From the NCBI RefSeq assembly GCF_000165485.1, contig NC_014623.1, forward strand, positions 7,768,893-7,832,892: a stretch of 64,000 nucleotides of DNA, read 5' to 3'. The stretch comes from Stigmatella aurantiaca DW4/3-1. Lineage in GTDB: Bacteria > Myxococcota > Myxococcia > Myxococcales > Myxococcaceae. Below are positions 33,030-41,782 of this stretch, piece after piece (position 1 is the first letter of the stretch; each line of letters opens with the position of its first letter). The position numbers and the translations under genes are program-made. The notes beneath the pieces were generated by a model. That model searched no databases. It saw only the letters and a program-made list of their open reading frames with translations, and had not been told where the DNA came from.

Positions 33030-34660
33030 TTGGCCTCGCTGGGCGCGGGGGGAGCCAGCTTGAGCGACAGCTCGGCCTGAAGCGCCTTGTCCTTGCGCGA
33101 CACGCCCAGCGTCACCGCACGCAGGTCATCCGTGGCCTCCAGCCACCGCAGCGCCGTGGCGCGGATGGCGAAGCCGCCAACGCCCCATGCCGAGGAAGGC
33201 AGATTCCGGACCGCATCCGACAGCTTGCGCAGATCCAACACCACGCCCAGCACGGGCTCGGCCACCGCGCCCTGAAGCTCCTTGGCCACGGGACTCTCTC
33301 CCGGAGGGGCCGCCAAGCCCGTCAGCGCCGCTTCCAGCCGGGCGCGAGGGGCCGCGAGCACCAGCTTCCCGCCCACCTCCGCGAAGTGCGCCCCCTCCCC
33401 GGCCCGGTAGGTCGTCAGGTACGCGCGCTTGCCGCCCACCTCCTCGGCGGCCACCTGGGCCCCGAAACTGCCGGCCATCCCGGGCACCTTCTCCAGCGTG
33501 GCCTGCGCCTTGGCCGCATCCTTCGCCTCGCCCACCACCACCAGGTGCACGAAGCGGAACGGGTTGGTGCGCCGGATGTCCAGCGCGGGCATGCCACCGC
33601 CGAGTTGGGCCGTGGGGGCCAGCGCCACCCCAGCCACGGGCCCGCTCTGGAGGTTGTCCAACACCTCGGCCTTCGGATCGAACCCGCTCTGCTGAAACAC
33701 CCGGGTGAGCTGCGAGCCCGCGAGGTACGGCCACACATAGCCGAGCGTGGCGGGATCCCCGCGATAGCGCGCCACCAGAAAGCTGTCCGCGGGCAGGTAG
33801 CCCAGCAGATCAGGTCCCTGCGAGGGCGAGAGCGGCGCCAGGGAGGCCTCCGTGTCGGGCCACGGGGCATCGGCCCGCACCGTCACCGCCTTCTCCTCGA
33901 TGAGGCCGGTGAGGGTCACCCCCTGCACGGTGCCCGCGGGCAGCAGACCGGTCCCTCCGGGAAAATAAACGTGGAAGTCGTGCTCCTTGGGGAGCCGGGA
34001 GAGCGAGGCCGCCAGCACGGGCTCTTCGGCCAGGGACTGCGCCACCGGCTGAGCGGCCACCGCGGGCAACCGAGCCACCGTGGCGCCCGGGGCAAGCAGA
34101 ACGAAATCCTCCACGAAGAGCAGCCCCAAGGCCGGCACTGGCGCGTCCTTCCGGCTGAAGGTGACGAGCGTGCCCCCGCCGGCCTTCTCCTCCTTGCGCT
34201 CGGAGGCCCCGAGCCGGTTGCGGGCCAGGGTGGCGAAGGTCTCCTCGAGCGTCTTCGCGTCCTTCACGCCCAGCACCGAAAAGGCCTGGTTGCCAGCCAG
34301 GAACGCGGCGCCCGCGCCCTTCCCCGGCGCGATGCCCGCGGCCTCCATGGCCGCCCGGCTGCGCAGCTCCACCCCCACCTGCCGCATCACCGCGGAGACG
34401 AGCGCCTCCCCGGACTGCGCGTTCTGGAGCTGGGCCAGGAAGGAGGCGATCTTCAGGTTCTGGAACCGGGCGAGCTTCTCCCCGAGCGAGCCGAGATCCC
34501 CGACGACGATGGCCGCCTGGGCCTCCCGGGGCAGGTAGCGGCTCACGCTGGCGCTCTTTCCGGGCGTGCCCGCCGGCCCCTCGTCCTTTCCACACCGTGA
34601 GCAGCCAGCGAGCGCGACGAAGAGGACGAGGAGGGACCAGGAGCAGGCGCGGCGGAGCAT
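33026..34660 (-). CDS. Large lipoprotein of the ABC-exporter operon
   Basis: A 544-residue lipoprotein (lipobox LFVALAGC, Cys20) with no recognised catalytic motif. It resembles the DUF3352 type in overall layout: repeated alpha-beta segments with phrases such as REAQAAIVVGDLGSLGEKLA and RLPKEHDFHVYFPGGTG, and PADSFLVARYRGDP. These proteins are exported and anchored to a membrane; the function is unknown. It is the first gene of the four-gene operon, overlapping the ATPase start by 4 bp. It could be the substrate or a periplasmic partner of the FtsX-type exporter. Confidence 0.7.
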   Translation of the reverse strand: MLRRACSWSLLVLFVALAGCSRCGKDEGPAGTPGKSASVSRYLPREAQAAIVVGDLGSLGEKLARFQNLKIASFLAQLQNAQSGEALVSAVMRQVGVELRSRAAMEAAGIAPGKGAGAAFLAGNQAFSVLGVKDAKTLEETFATLARNRLGASERKEEKAGGGTLVTFSRKDAPVPALGLLFVEDFVLLAPGATVARLPAVAAQPVAQSLAEEPVLAASLSRLPKEHDFHVYFPGGTGLLPAGTVQGVTLTGLIEEKAVTVRADAPWPDTEASLAPLSPSQGPDLLGYLPADSFLVARYRGDPATLGYVWPYLAGSQLTRVFQQSGFDPKAEVLDNLQSGPVAGVALAPTAQLGGGMPALDIRRTNPFRFVHLVVVGEAKDAAKAQATLEKVPGMAGSFGAQVAAEEVGGKRAYLTTYRAGEGAHFAEVGGKLVLAAPRARLEAALTGLAAPPGESPVAKELQGAVAEPVLGVVLDLRKLSDAVRNLPSSAWGVGGFAIRATALRWLEATDDLRAVTLGVSRKDKALQAELSLKLAPPAPSEAK

Positions 34661-34769
34661 GGGGGCGGAGTGCAGACGGAGCGGCGCCGAGTGTCAATTT
34701 CTTCCTGCGGGGGCTGTCCGGCAATGGGCCGCCCAGGCCTGAACTTCGGGCCCCAGCAGAAGGAGCCCC

Positions 34770-35579
34770 TCACCGCACCCGCGATCCATGGGGCAGCGGC
34801 CGGCCCACCTCCTCCTGGAAGTCCAGCAGCCGCTCCATCTCCCGGACCGTCTCGTCCGTGGCCTCCACCTCGGCGCTCACCACGTCGAGCTGCCGGTTCA
34901 CCGTCTCCGGATCCCGGATGGTGATGGACTGCTCGTGCGTCAGCCGCATCAGGTCCTCGATGCCCGCCAGCTGATGGCTCACCACCTCGCGGCTCTCTCC
35001 CGCCTGCTCGAAGCGGGACAGCCGCTTGCGAAGGATCTCCAGCCGCTTCTCCTTCACGTCCTTCAGCCGTGGGTTGGTCTCCTGCCCCACCTCGGCCTCC
35101 AGCTCACGCAACTCCTTCTCCAGCGGCTGACGGTCCGCGCTGTTCAAGTAGGCGCGGTGGTGGTTGAGCGCGGACACCAACCGCAGGAACGAGGTGAGCA
35201 GGGCATCCAGCCGCGGCTCGCTGTCGGTGGCCAACATCTTCCCCGCGGGAAGCCGGCGGTAGTTCTCGAGGATCTTTTCCTTGAGCCCCACGAGCCCCTG
35301 GTAGTGCTCGCGCTGGGAAGGCGCCAGCTCCGCGAGCAGCGCATTCACTTCCTGGCGGGCCGCTTCCGGCGCTTCCTCGGCATCCTTGTTCGCGCGAATG
35401 GCCCGCTGGAAACGCTTCATCGACGGGACGATGCCCAGGTACAGCCCTTCCACCCCGAGCGCCACCAGGGCGGGCAGCGGCTCGCCCGTCATCAGCGCCG
35501 AGGCTCCCGCCGTGAGCAGGCCCACGAGGTTGGCGGGCAGCAAGAAGGCGGCCTTGAGGTAGCTGGGAGAATCCGCCAC
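34770..35579 (-). CDS. Coiled-coil membrane protein in the PspA operon
   Basis: A 269-residue protein with a hydrophobic N-terminal region of two short helices ([39 protein letters not shown]) and a long coiled-coil body (residues 65-260) rich in Glu, Lys, Arg and Leu. I recognise no named family. The GTG at 35579 is preferred to an in-frame GTG at 35597 because GGCAGGAG lies 6 nt upstream of it. It follows the substrate-binding-like gene by 26 bp. A structural partner of PspA, perhaps bringing it to the membrane, is a reasonable but unproven idea. Confidence 0.65.
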   Translation of the reverse strand: MADSPSYLKAAFLLPANLVGLLTAGASALMTGEPLPALVALGVEGLYLGIVPSMKRFQRAIRANKDAEEAPEAARQEVNALLAELAPSQREHYQGLVGLKEKILENYRRLPAGKMLATDSEPRLDALLTSFLRLVSALNHHRAYLNSADRQPLEKELRELEAEVGQETNPRLKDVKEKRLEILRKRLSRFEQAGESREVVSHQLAGIEDLMRLTHEQSITIRDPETVNRQLDVVSAEVEATDETVREMERLLDFQEEVGRPLPHGSRVR

Positions 35580-35605
35580 GGCACACTCCTGCCCCACGCG
35601 GGGCG

Positions 35606-36793
35606 TCAGGGACCACGGGCCTCCGAGACGTACTTCAACGCCCCCAGGTCCCGTGTGTCCTCCGCCAGGGGCGCGGGGGCCCGCTTGCGGAGCTTCTGGA
35701 AAAGCGCCGAAGCGCTCTGAAACAGCTCGTCATAGGTGACGGGCGCCTCACCGGAAAGACCGAAGAAGGAGCGATTGTCCGCCAGCGTCGCCGGCGGGGC
35801 GGAGCGGATGGCCTCGCTCGGGTCCCCCAGGTACGGCGCCACGTCTCCCAGCAGCCGCGCGGCCTGGGCCGGATCCTTCTGAACCACCTGTCCCGCATCC
35901 AACAACCCACGCAGCACCCGCCGCACGGCATCCGGGTACCGGGCGGCGAAGTCCCCGCGGGCCACCAGCACCGTGGCAATCAGGTGCGGGGCATCGGCGG
36001 TGGTGGCCAGCACCGTGCCGCCCCGGTCCCGGGCTGCCAGCTCCACGTCGCCCCACAACCCCACCACCGCGTCGGCCCGGCCCTCGCGCAAGGCCCGGCC
36101 CGCATCCAGGGTGGAGGGCAGCTCCACCCACGTCACATCCGACATCCTCATGCCGATGCGCGACAGCAACCACAGGGCGAAATACTGCGAGGAGCTCATC
36201 GGGTAGACCCCGAGGCGCTTGCCGCGCAGCGAGGCCAGGTCGGGCACCCCCACCGCCGCGAGCGCCTCCTGTCCCCGGCTGCGCCCCACCAGCATCACCG
36301 TGCGGGGCGCCGCGTCCCGGAGCGAGGGGGCCCAATCGGCCAGCCGGTCCACGGAGAGGGCGGCCATGTCCACGCCCCCGTTCTCCGCGCCAATGGCCAG
36401 GGCGTGCCGCAGCTCCTCGTCCCGGGCGAAGAGCACCGCGCGGGCATCCAGCGCGTAAGCCGTCTTGAGCAGCCCCTGGGCCGCGCCCGGCGGAGCCCCC
36501 GGGGCATCCAGGGTCGTGGCCCCACCGGTGGCCAGCAACAGCGCCGCCGCCGAGCCCCGGGGAGAGAAGCCCACGAGCACCGGCCGCAGCGGCACCGAAG
36601 CCACATCCGCCACCGGGGCCGCCACCCCCGCCGGGAAGTCCCCGGGGGACAGACGAACCGCCTCCTTGGCGGACGGAAAGAAGCGCGCCTGGAGGCGGTT
36701 CAGGTACCCCAGCCTCGACGCGAGCGTGTAGCCCACGCCGGACAGGCACAGGAGGAGAAACAAGAAGAGGCCGGGCCCGCGATGCAGCTTCAT
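35606..36793 (-). CDS. Membrane-anchored ABC substrate-binding-like protein in the PspA operon
   Basis: A 395-residue protein of the NMT1/SsuA-like periplasmic binding fold. An N-terminal hydrophobic segment ([18 protein letters not shown]) looks like an uncleaved membrane anchor. Binding-domain phrases: [20 protein letters not shown], then [32 protein letters not shown] and [18 protein letters not shown]. No permease or ATPase gene accompanies it, so it may act as a sensor rather than a transport subunit. It is 27 bp after pspA and 26 bp before the coiled-coil gene. The family call is solid, the role inferred. Confidence 0.75.
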
Positions 36794-36820
36794 GGCGAAG
36801 ACCTCTTCCCGGGGGAAGGG

Positions 36821-37555
36821 CTACTTCACCTCCACCTTCTTGCCGATGGTCTTCTCCTGCCCTCCGCCCACGTCGGACACGGGCGCGGGGCTGTCCAGGC
36901 CCATCTCCATCTTGAACTGCTTGACCAGCTCGTTGGCCTGGATCTTCTCCGCCTCTTCCTCGATGGACAGCGCCTGGTGGTCCACCGACTCGAGCGCCAT
37001 CTGCATGCGCGCCTCGTTCACGGCGGCGCGCTCGTTCACCTTGGCGATCATCTCGTCGTGCGTGGAGTCGATGCCCGCGACGGTGAAGCTCTCCATGGTG
37101 TCGGCCACCTTGGACTGCCACTTGGCGCGGCGCGCGTCCCGGATGGCGGTCATCGCCTCCTGGGTCTTGCGCTCCTTCTCGCGCATGAACGCCTTCTTGA
37201 GGTTCAGCGCCTTCTCGTACGCCATCTTCGCGGTATCGAGCTGGGCCTGATTGCGATCGAGCGCCTGCTTCTCCATCTGCAGGCGCGAGGCGTACTGAGC
37301 CGCCAGGTCATCGCGGCCCGCCTGGATGGCGGCCTTCACCTTGGCGGTCAGCTCCCGCACATCCTGCTGGTACTTGGTGTTTTCCTTCTCCAGCAGCGTC
37401 ACGTTCGCCCGCACCATGGCGATGGACTCGTTCATCTTCGGAACCTGATCGTTCAGGTCCCGCACGTTCTGCTCGAGGATGAGTTCCGGGTCCTCGATGG
37501 AGGAGACGAAGAAGCCCGCGAAGCTGCGCATTGCTCTCTTGAATCTTTGCCACAT
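36821..37555 (-). CDS. pspA: PspA/IM30 (Vipp1) family membrane-stress protein
   Basis: A 244-residue PspA/IM30 protein. The N-terminal amphipathic helix ([20 protein letters not shown]) that binds damaged membrane is followed by the family motif [20 protein letters not shown] and a long coiled-coil ESCRT-III-like body ([20 protein letters not shown]). A short C-terminal tail with a GGG turn ends in KKVEVK. PspA polymerises on stressed membrane. The ATG at 37555 has GGAGG upstream. There is no pspF, pspB or pspC beside it; instead two genes of unknown function follow. I saw no canonical sigma-54 site before it, although PspA genes elsewhere use sigma-54. Confidence 0.93.
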
Positions 37556-37758
37556 GTCGGCTGCCACCTCCTCCAAGGACCCCGTTGCTTGGACCTTACA
37601 CGATCCAGGCAACCCGAAGCGCTATCCAACGCCCCTCGTTCTACGCATGCTGGACACGAAGGATTGCGCCAGCACCCCTACCTCTCGCTCGAATGCCCGG
37701 GCCCCCGGGAACCCCACGATGTCAGCCCCTGTCGCACATGGCGGGGGGAGGCCCCGGA
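37556..37758 (-). promoter_or_regulatory. Intergenic region upstream of pspA
   Basis: A 203-bp gap before pspA that also lies after the aminohydrolase stop at 37759. The ribosome site GGAGG precedes the ATG. On the minus strand TGGCGCAATCC-like sequence is present but the spacing to a GC element does not fit sigma-54. No terminator is clear for the upstream operon. Confidence 0.3.
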
Positions 37759-39090
37759 TCAAGCGCTCACTTGCTCCACGATGCGGGAGGCATGCCGGCG
37801 AGCGCTCTCCGCGACCTCGGCCGTGTCGAGGGTGAGCAACTGCCCCTCCTTGAGCACCAGCTTCCCGTCGATGATGACATGCGAGACATCGGTGGAGCGG
37901 GCGGCGTGAACGAGCGCCCCCAACACCTCGCGGGGCACGGGGGTGACATGCAAGCCCCTCAGGTCCACCACGGTGACATCGGCGCGCTTGCCCTCTTCCA
38001 GGGAGCCCACCTCGGCCTCCAGCCCCAGCGCCCGGGCCCCTTCCAGGGTCGCCATCTCCAGGACGCGCAAGGGGGGCATGCCCAGCGGACCCACGCGCGG
38101 CTTGTGCAGCAGCGCCGCCAGCCGCATCTCCACGAAGAGATCCAGGTTGTTGTTGCAGGGCGCGCCATCGGCCCCCAGGCACACGCTGACCCCGGCATCC
38201 ATCAGCTCGGGCACCTTCGCGATGCCGGAGGCGAGCTTGAGGTTGGAGCTGGGGCAGTGGCACATCACGGTGCCCGTCTCGCGCAGCAACCGCTGCTCCT
38301 CGGCGGTCAGCCACACGCAGTGGGCCAGCGTCACGTGAGGCCCGGTGAGCCCCAGCGCATGGAAGTAGGCGACGTTGTCCTGGCCCACCCGCTGGCGCAC
38401 CACATCGCACTCGGTGGCGTTCTCGCTGGCGTGCGTGTGGATGCGCACGCCCTTCTCCCGGGCCAGGCGCGCCACCTGCCGGAGCAGCGGCTCGGAGCAG
38501 GACAGCACGAAGCGGGGGGCAAAGGCGTAGCGCAACCGGTCCCCGTGCGTGCCGTGCCAGCGCGCCAAGAGGCTCAGGCTCTCGGCGATCGAGGCCTCCG
38601 TCGTCTCGCGCAACCCCGCGGGCAGCCCCTGCCCCGCGTCCATCATCGCCTTGCCGCCCGTGAGCCGGAACCCACAGTCCCGGGCCGACTCGAAGACGGC
38701 GTCGTAGTGGCGCACCGAGCCCATGTCGAGCGCCGCCGTGGCACCGGACCGGATGAGCTCCGCGAAGGTCAGGTCCGCCGAGGCCCGCATCGAGTCCGCG
38801 TCATGGGCTGCCTCGAAGGGCCAGATGCGCTCGCGCAGCCAGTCCAGCAGCTCCATGCCATCCGCGTGGTTGCGGAACAGCGTCTGACAGGCGTGCAGGT
38901 GGCCATGGATGAGGCCGGGCATCACCACCTGCCCCGCCACGTCGAGCACGCGCCGCGCCGCGCTGCGCACCTTCAACCCCCGCCCCACCCGGGCAATGCG
39001 GCCATCCTGAATGAGAACGTCCGCCCCCACGAGCACTTCGCGCTCGCGGTTCATTGTCACAACGGTGCCATTGGTGAGGAGCAGATCCAC
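37759..39090 (-). CDS. Amidohydrolase, probable nucleoside/purine deaminase (MtaD-like)
   Basis: A 443-residue metal-dependent amidohydrolase of the MtaD/SAH deaminase/TrzN group. Metal ligands: H-x-H in [16 protein letters not shown] (about 59-67), His in [12 protein letters not shown], His in [11 protein letters not shown], and Asp in [15 protein letters not shown]. The ending has the usual [14 protein letters not shown] motif. It probably deaminates an adenine- or guanine-containing nucleoside (for example S-adenosylhomocysteine, methylthioadenosine or 5'-deoxyadenosine); sequence alone cannot decide. Context is nucleoside salvage. The GTG at 39090 ([12 protein letters not shown]) is chosen; a GTG seven codons earlier is possible. 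Confidence 0.85.
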
Positions 39091-39125
39091 GGATGGCGGG
39101 GCTCTTACCACAGCGCCCGCCGGTC

Positions 39126-39530
39126 TCAGAGGAAGTCGCGCGTGAAGGCGTACGGGAGCAGCTCCCGCAGCGCGTAGCGGGCCTCCTCTCCCTGGAGCGT
39201 GCGGCTGCGGATGGGCAGATCCGGCCCGGCGAACTCGGCCATCACCTGCCGGCACATGCCACACGGGGGACAGGGCGTGGGGGTGTCCACCACGATGGCC
39301 ACCGCCACCGGCCGGGAGTGCCCCTGGGCCACCGCCGAGACGAAGGCGCCGCGCTCGGCACACACCGTGAGTCCGTACGTGGCATTCTCCACGTTACAGC
39401 CCGTCACCACCGACCCATCCTCGAAGAGGATGGCCGCGCCCACCGGGAAGCGCGAATAGGGCACATGGGCGCGCTCGCGCACCTTCGCCGCCTGCTGGAA
39501 CAGCGCCTCCCACGGGATGTCTGCGGCCAT
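39126..39530 (-). CDS. cdd: Cytidine deaminase
   Basis: A 134-residue homotetrameric-type cytidine deaminase that converts cytidine and deoxycytidine to uridine and deoxyuridine. The zinc motif is complete: CAERGAF (with the catalytic Glu) near residue 53, and PCGMCRQ near 90. The NVENATYGLTVCAERGA core is typical. The ATG at 39530 has GGAGAGGAC before it. It sits between the PilZ gene and the amidohydrolase. Confidence 0.95.
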   Translation of the reverse strand: MAADIPWEALFQQAAKVRERAHVPYSRFPVGAAILFEDGSVVTGCNVENATYGLTVCAERGAFVSAVAQGHSRPVAVAIVVDTPTPCPPCGMCRQVMAEFAGPDLPIRSRTLQGEEARYALRELLPYAFTRDFL

Positions 39531-39543
39531 GTCCTCTCCAAGT

Positions 39544-39909
39544 TCAGCGCTGGGGTCTGGTCAGCTCCAAGTCGTCCAGGTGGCGGGCAATGGCCAGCTC
39601 CTCCTCGACGGACAGGTTCACGAAGCGCACACGCACCGCCACGCCGGGCTCGCCCCGCGTCACCTGGAGCACCTCCCCGTTCACCCGAAGCTCGTCCGGG
39701 GCGGACGGCAGCAGCAGCCGCAGTTCCACCTGGGCTCCGCCCTCCAACGAGCCGCCTCGGAGGGCGCACCCTCCCAGCGACAAGTCACCCTCGTAGGCCT
39801 CGAACCCCGCCTCGCTCCCGGCCCGCCGCACCAGAAAGCGCATGGGGACCCGGGGAGACTCTCGCCGCTCTTCTGCCCCGGAAGCCGGGGAAATCTTGTT
39901 CTCCGCCAT
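39544..39909 (-). CDS. PilZ-domain protein
   Basis: A 121-residue PilZ-domain protein. R-motif RRESPR near residue 16 and D-x-S-x-G-G (DLSLGG) about 25 residues later are both present, so c-di-GMP binding is likely. The remaining beta-barrel strands read VELRLLLPSAPDELRVNGEVLQ. It is embedded in the nucleoside-salvage run (13 bp before cdd, 17 bp after the phosphorylase stop), which is an odd place for a second-messenger adaptor. It may link c-di-GMP to salvage, or simply share the transcript. Confidence 0.88.
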   Translation of the reverse strand: MAENKISPASGAEERRESPRVPMRFLVRRAGSEAGFEAYEGDLSLGGCALRGGSLEGGAQVELRLLLPSAPDELRVNGEVLQVTRGEPGVAVRVRFVNLSVEEELAIARHLDDLELTRPQR

Positions 39910-39926
39910 CGCTGTCGAATCCTTGC

Positions 39927-40757
39927 TCAGTTGCGTGCCGCTCCGGAAAGGAAATCCGTGAGCAGCCGGGAAAAGATACCCGCTGTGCGCTGGGCCGTCT
40001 CGGCCACCTCGTCATGAGACAGCGGTTCGGTGCCCACCCCCGCCGCCAGGTTGGTGATGCAGCTGATGCCCACCACCGGGACGCCCATGTGGCGGGCCAC
40101 CACCACCTCGGGCACCGTGCTCATGCCCACCGCGTCGGCCCCCAGGGTGCGCAACATGCGGATTTCCGCGGGCGTCTCGTAGGAGGGGCCCGCCACCATG
40201 GCGTACACCCCCTGCCGCAGGGGCACCTCCCGGCGCTGGGCGGACTCGAGCAGCCGCGCCCGGAGCCCGGGGGAGTAGGCCTGGGACATGTCCGGAAAGC
40301 GCGTCCCCAGCCGGTCATCGTTGGGCCCCGCCAGCGCGTTCCACCCGGAGAGGTTGATGTGGTCGGTGATGACCATCAAATCCCCCGGCGAGAACTGGGG
40401 ATGGATGCCCCCCGCGGCGTTCGTCACCACCAGGGCCTCGATGCCCAGCGCGCACAAGACCCGCGCGGGCAAGGTCACCTGGGAGGGCGAATAGCCCTCG
40501 TAGGCATGCACCCGGCCCTGCATCGCCACCACGGTCGCCGCCCCCACCTGCCCCAGCACCAACCGGCCCGCGTGGCCCGGCACCGAGGAGTGGGGAAAGT
40601 GGGGCAGTTCCGCGTAGGGAATGACCACCTGGCGCGCGAAGCCGTCGGCGAAAGGCCCCAAACCACTGCCCAGGATGATGCCGAGCGTGGGCGCCAAGCC
40701 CCCCGCGCGCTGCCGGATGGCCTGGGCCGTCTCCTGGATCTGCTCGTAAAGTCCCAT
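39927..40757 (-). CDS. punA: Purine nucleoside phosphorylase (trimeric type)
   Basis: A 276-residue trimeric-type purine nucleoside phosphorylase. Phosphate-binding loop GSGLGPFAD (about 32-40), SVPGHAGRLVLG, YEGYS, TNAAGGIHP (about 114-122), and the purine-site region GPSYETPAEIRMLRTLGADAVGMSTVPE with the Asn in CITNLAAG. It splits inosine/guanosine and their deoxy forms into base plus (deoxy)ribose-1-phosphate. The family is XapA/PunA rather than hexameric DeoD. It is upstream of the PilZ gene in the minus run. Confidence 0.95.
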   Translation of the reverse strand: MGLYEQIQETAQAIRQRAGGLAPTLGIILGSGLGPFADGFARQVVIPYAELPHFPHSSVPGHAGRLVLGQVGAATVVAMQGRVHAYEGYSPSQVTLPARVLCALGIEALVVTNAAGGIHPQFSPGDLMVITDHINLSGWNALAGPNDDRLGTRFPDMSQAYSPGLRARLLESAQRREVPLRQGVYAMVAGPSYETPAEIRMLRTLGADAVGMSTVPEVVVARHMGVPVVGISCITNLAAGVGTEPLSHDEVAETAQRTAGIFSRLLTDFLSGAARN

Positions 40758-40832
40758 TCCGCCGCCATCATACTCCAGCTGGGCGGCGGACGGGCTTCAG
40801 GCCCTCACTTCGGCCCGCGCTTCACCCGCACA

Positions 40833-41699
40833 TCAGATGTTCCAGCGGATCATCCCCTGGAGCACGTTCTCGGTCTTGCCCTCGATGAGGTAGCGGTTCC
40901 AGGCCACCTGCCACTCAAAGCCCGCGTAGAGTTTGCCCGGGGTGAAGTGGATGGGCTTGCCGAAGTCCCAGAGGAACTGCGGCTGGGCGAGGAAGAACTG
41001 GTTGCCCTCGTTCATCGAGTTGGTGCCCTTGCCCTTGCCTTCGCCAAACAGGCCCGTCTGGAAGAAGCCCGCCAGGATGAAGTCCTGGGTGAAGATGGAG
41101 AAAGACTTCTGGAAGGCCGCGCCCACCTGGAAGTCGACGCCCTCGAAGGCCACGTCGTCACGAATCACCGTGGTCACGTTCATGAAGTCCAGCACGGGCA
41201 CGGCCAGGTCCCACTGCAGGCCGTAATAGCTGAGCATGCCGAGCTTCGACACGTGCTCCGCCTCGTACTTGAGGGACACGTCGGACAGCAGGCCCCACTG
41301 GAACTGACGGCCGGCGATCTTCTCGGCGATCCGCTTGGGGGACAGCGTCAGGGTGATGCCGCCGAAGAAGCCGCCCCGCTCGTTGAGGTTGAGATCGTTG
41401 GCAATGACGCTGTTGAAGGGTCCGGTGATGTCGTAATACAGGAACATCGTCCCGTACTCCCACGCCTGGAACGCCTTGATCGACAGGACGGTGCGGGCGC
41501 CATCCCCGTTGAAGTCCTTGTTGAAACAGTCGATGGCGCCTCGGTAGCGCCCAATAACTCCGTTGTCCTGCTTGATGTCGTCCCCATTGCCCGTCAGGCA
41601 AGGGGCTCGCAGCAGTTCGAACCAGACGCCCGCCTGGGCGTTCAGCGGGGAAAGAAAGACGGCAAGGAGCGTGGCAACGAACAGCGCATTGCGAATCAT
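40833..41699 (-). CDS. Tsx-like nucleoside-specific outer-membrane channel
   Basis: A 288-residue outer-membrane protein of the Tsx/OmpK family. Signal peptide (LFVATLLAVFLSPLNAQA), then beta strands with the family features: WEYGTMFLYYDITGPF, GGFFGGITLTLSP, DFILAGFFQTGLFGEGKG and the ending YAGFEWQVAWNRYLIEGK ... MIRWNI. Two Cys residues near the N-terminus could form a disulfide. Tsx channels let nucleosides cross the outer membrane. It lies upstream of the phosphorylase and downstream of deoA, so the whole salvage chain starts here. Confidence 0.85.
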   Translation of the reverse strand: MIRNALFVATLLAVFLSPLNAQAGVWFELLRAPCLTGNGDDIKQDNGVIGRYRGAIDCFNKDFNGDGARTVLSIKAFQAWEYGTMFLYYDITGPFNSVIANDLNLNERGGFFGGITLTLSPKRIAEKIAGRQFQWGLLSDVSLKYEAEHVSKLGMLSYYGLQWDLAVPVLDFMNVTTVIRDDVAFEGVDFQVGAAFQKSFSIFTQDFILAGFFQTGLFGEGKGKGTNSMNEGNQFFLAQPQFLWDFGKPIHFTPGKLYAGFEWQVAWNRYLIEGKTENVLQGMIRWNI

Positions 41700-41782
41700 G
41701 GAGGGGCCTCTCGGTGGCTCCCCGATCTCGCACGAGACTCGTCAGGTCTTCAAGAAATGAGACAGACAGTTTGAGAGACCCT

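Noticed and set aside
37590..37740. Sigma-54 promoter before pspA
   Set aside because: A TGGCGC motif is present, but no GC pair occurs at the required ten-base spacing.
39093..41774. An 893-codon plus-strand frame over the nucleoside salvage genes
   Set aside because: No recognisable domain and a His/Arg/Gly-rich composition; cdd, PilZ, punA and the channel on the minus strand explain it.
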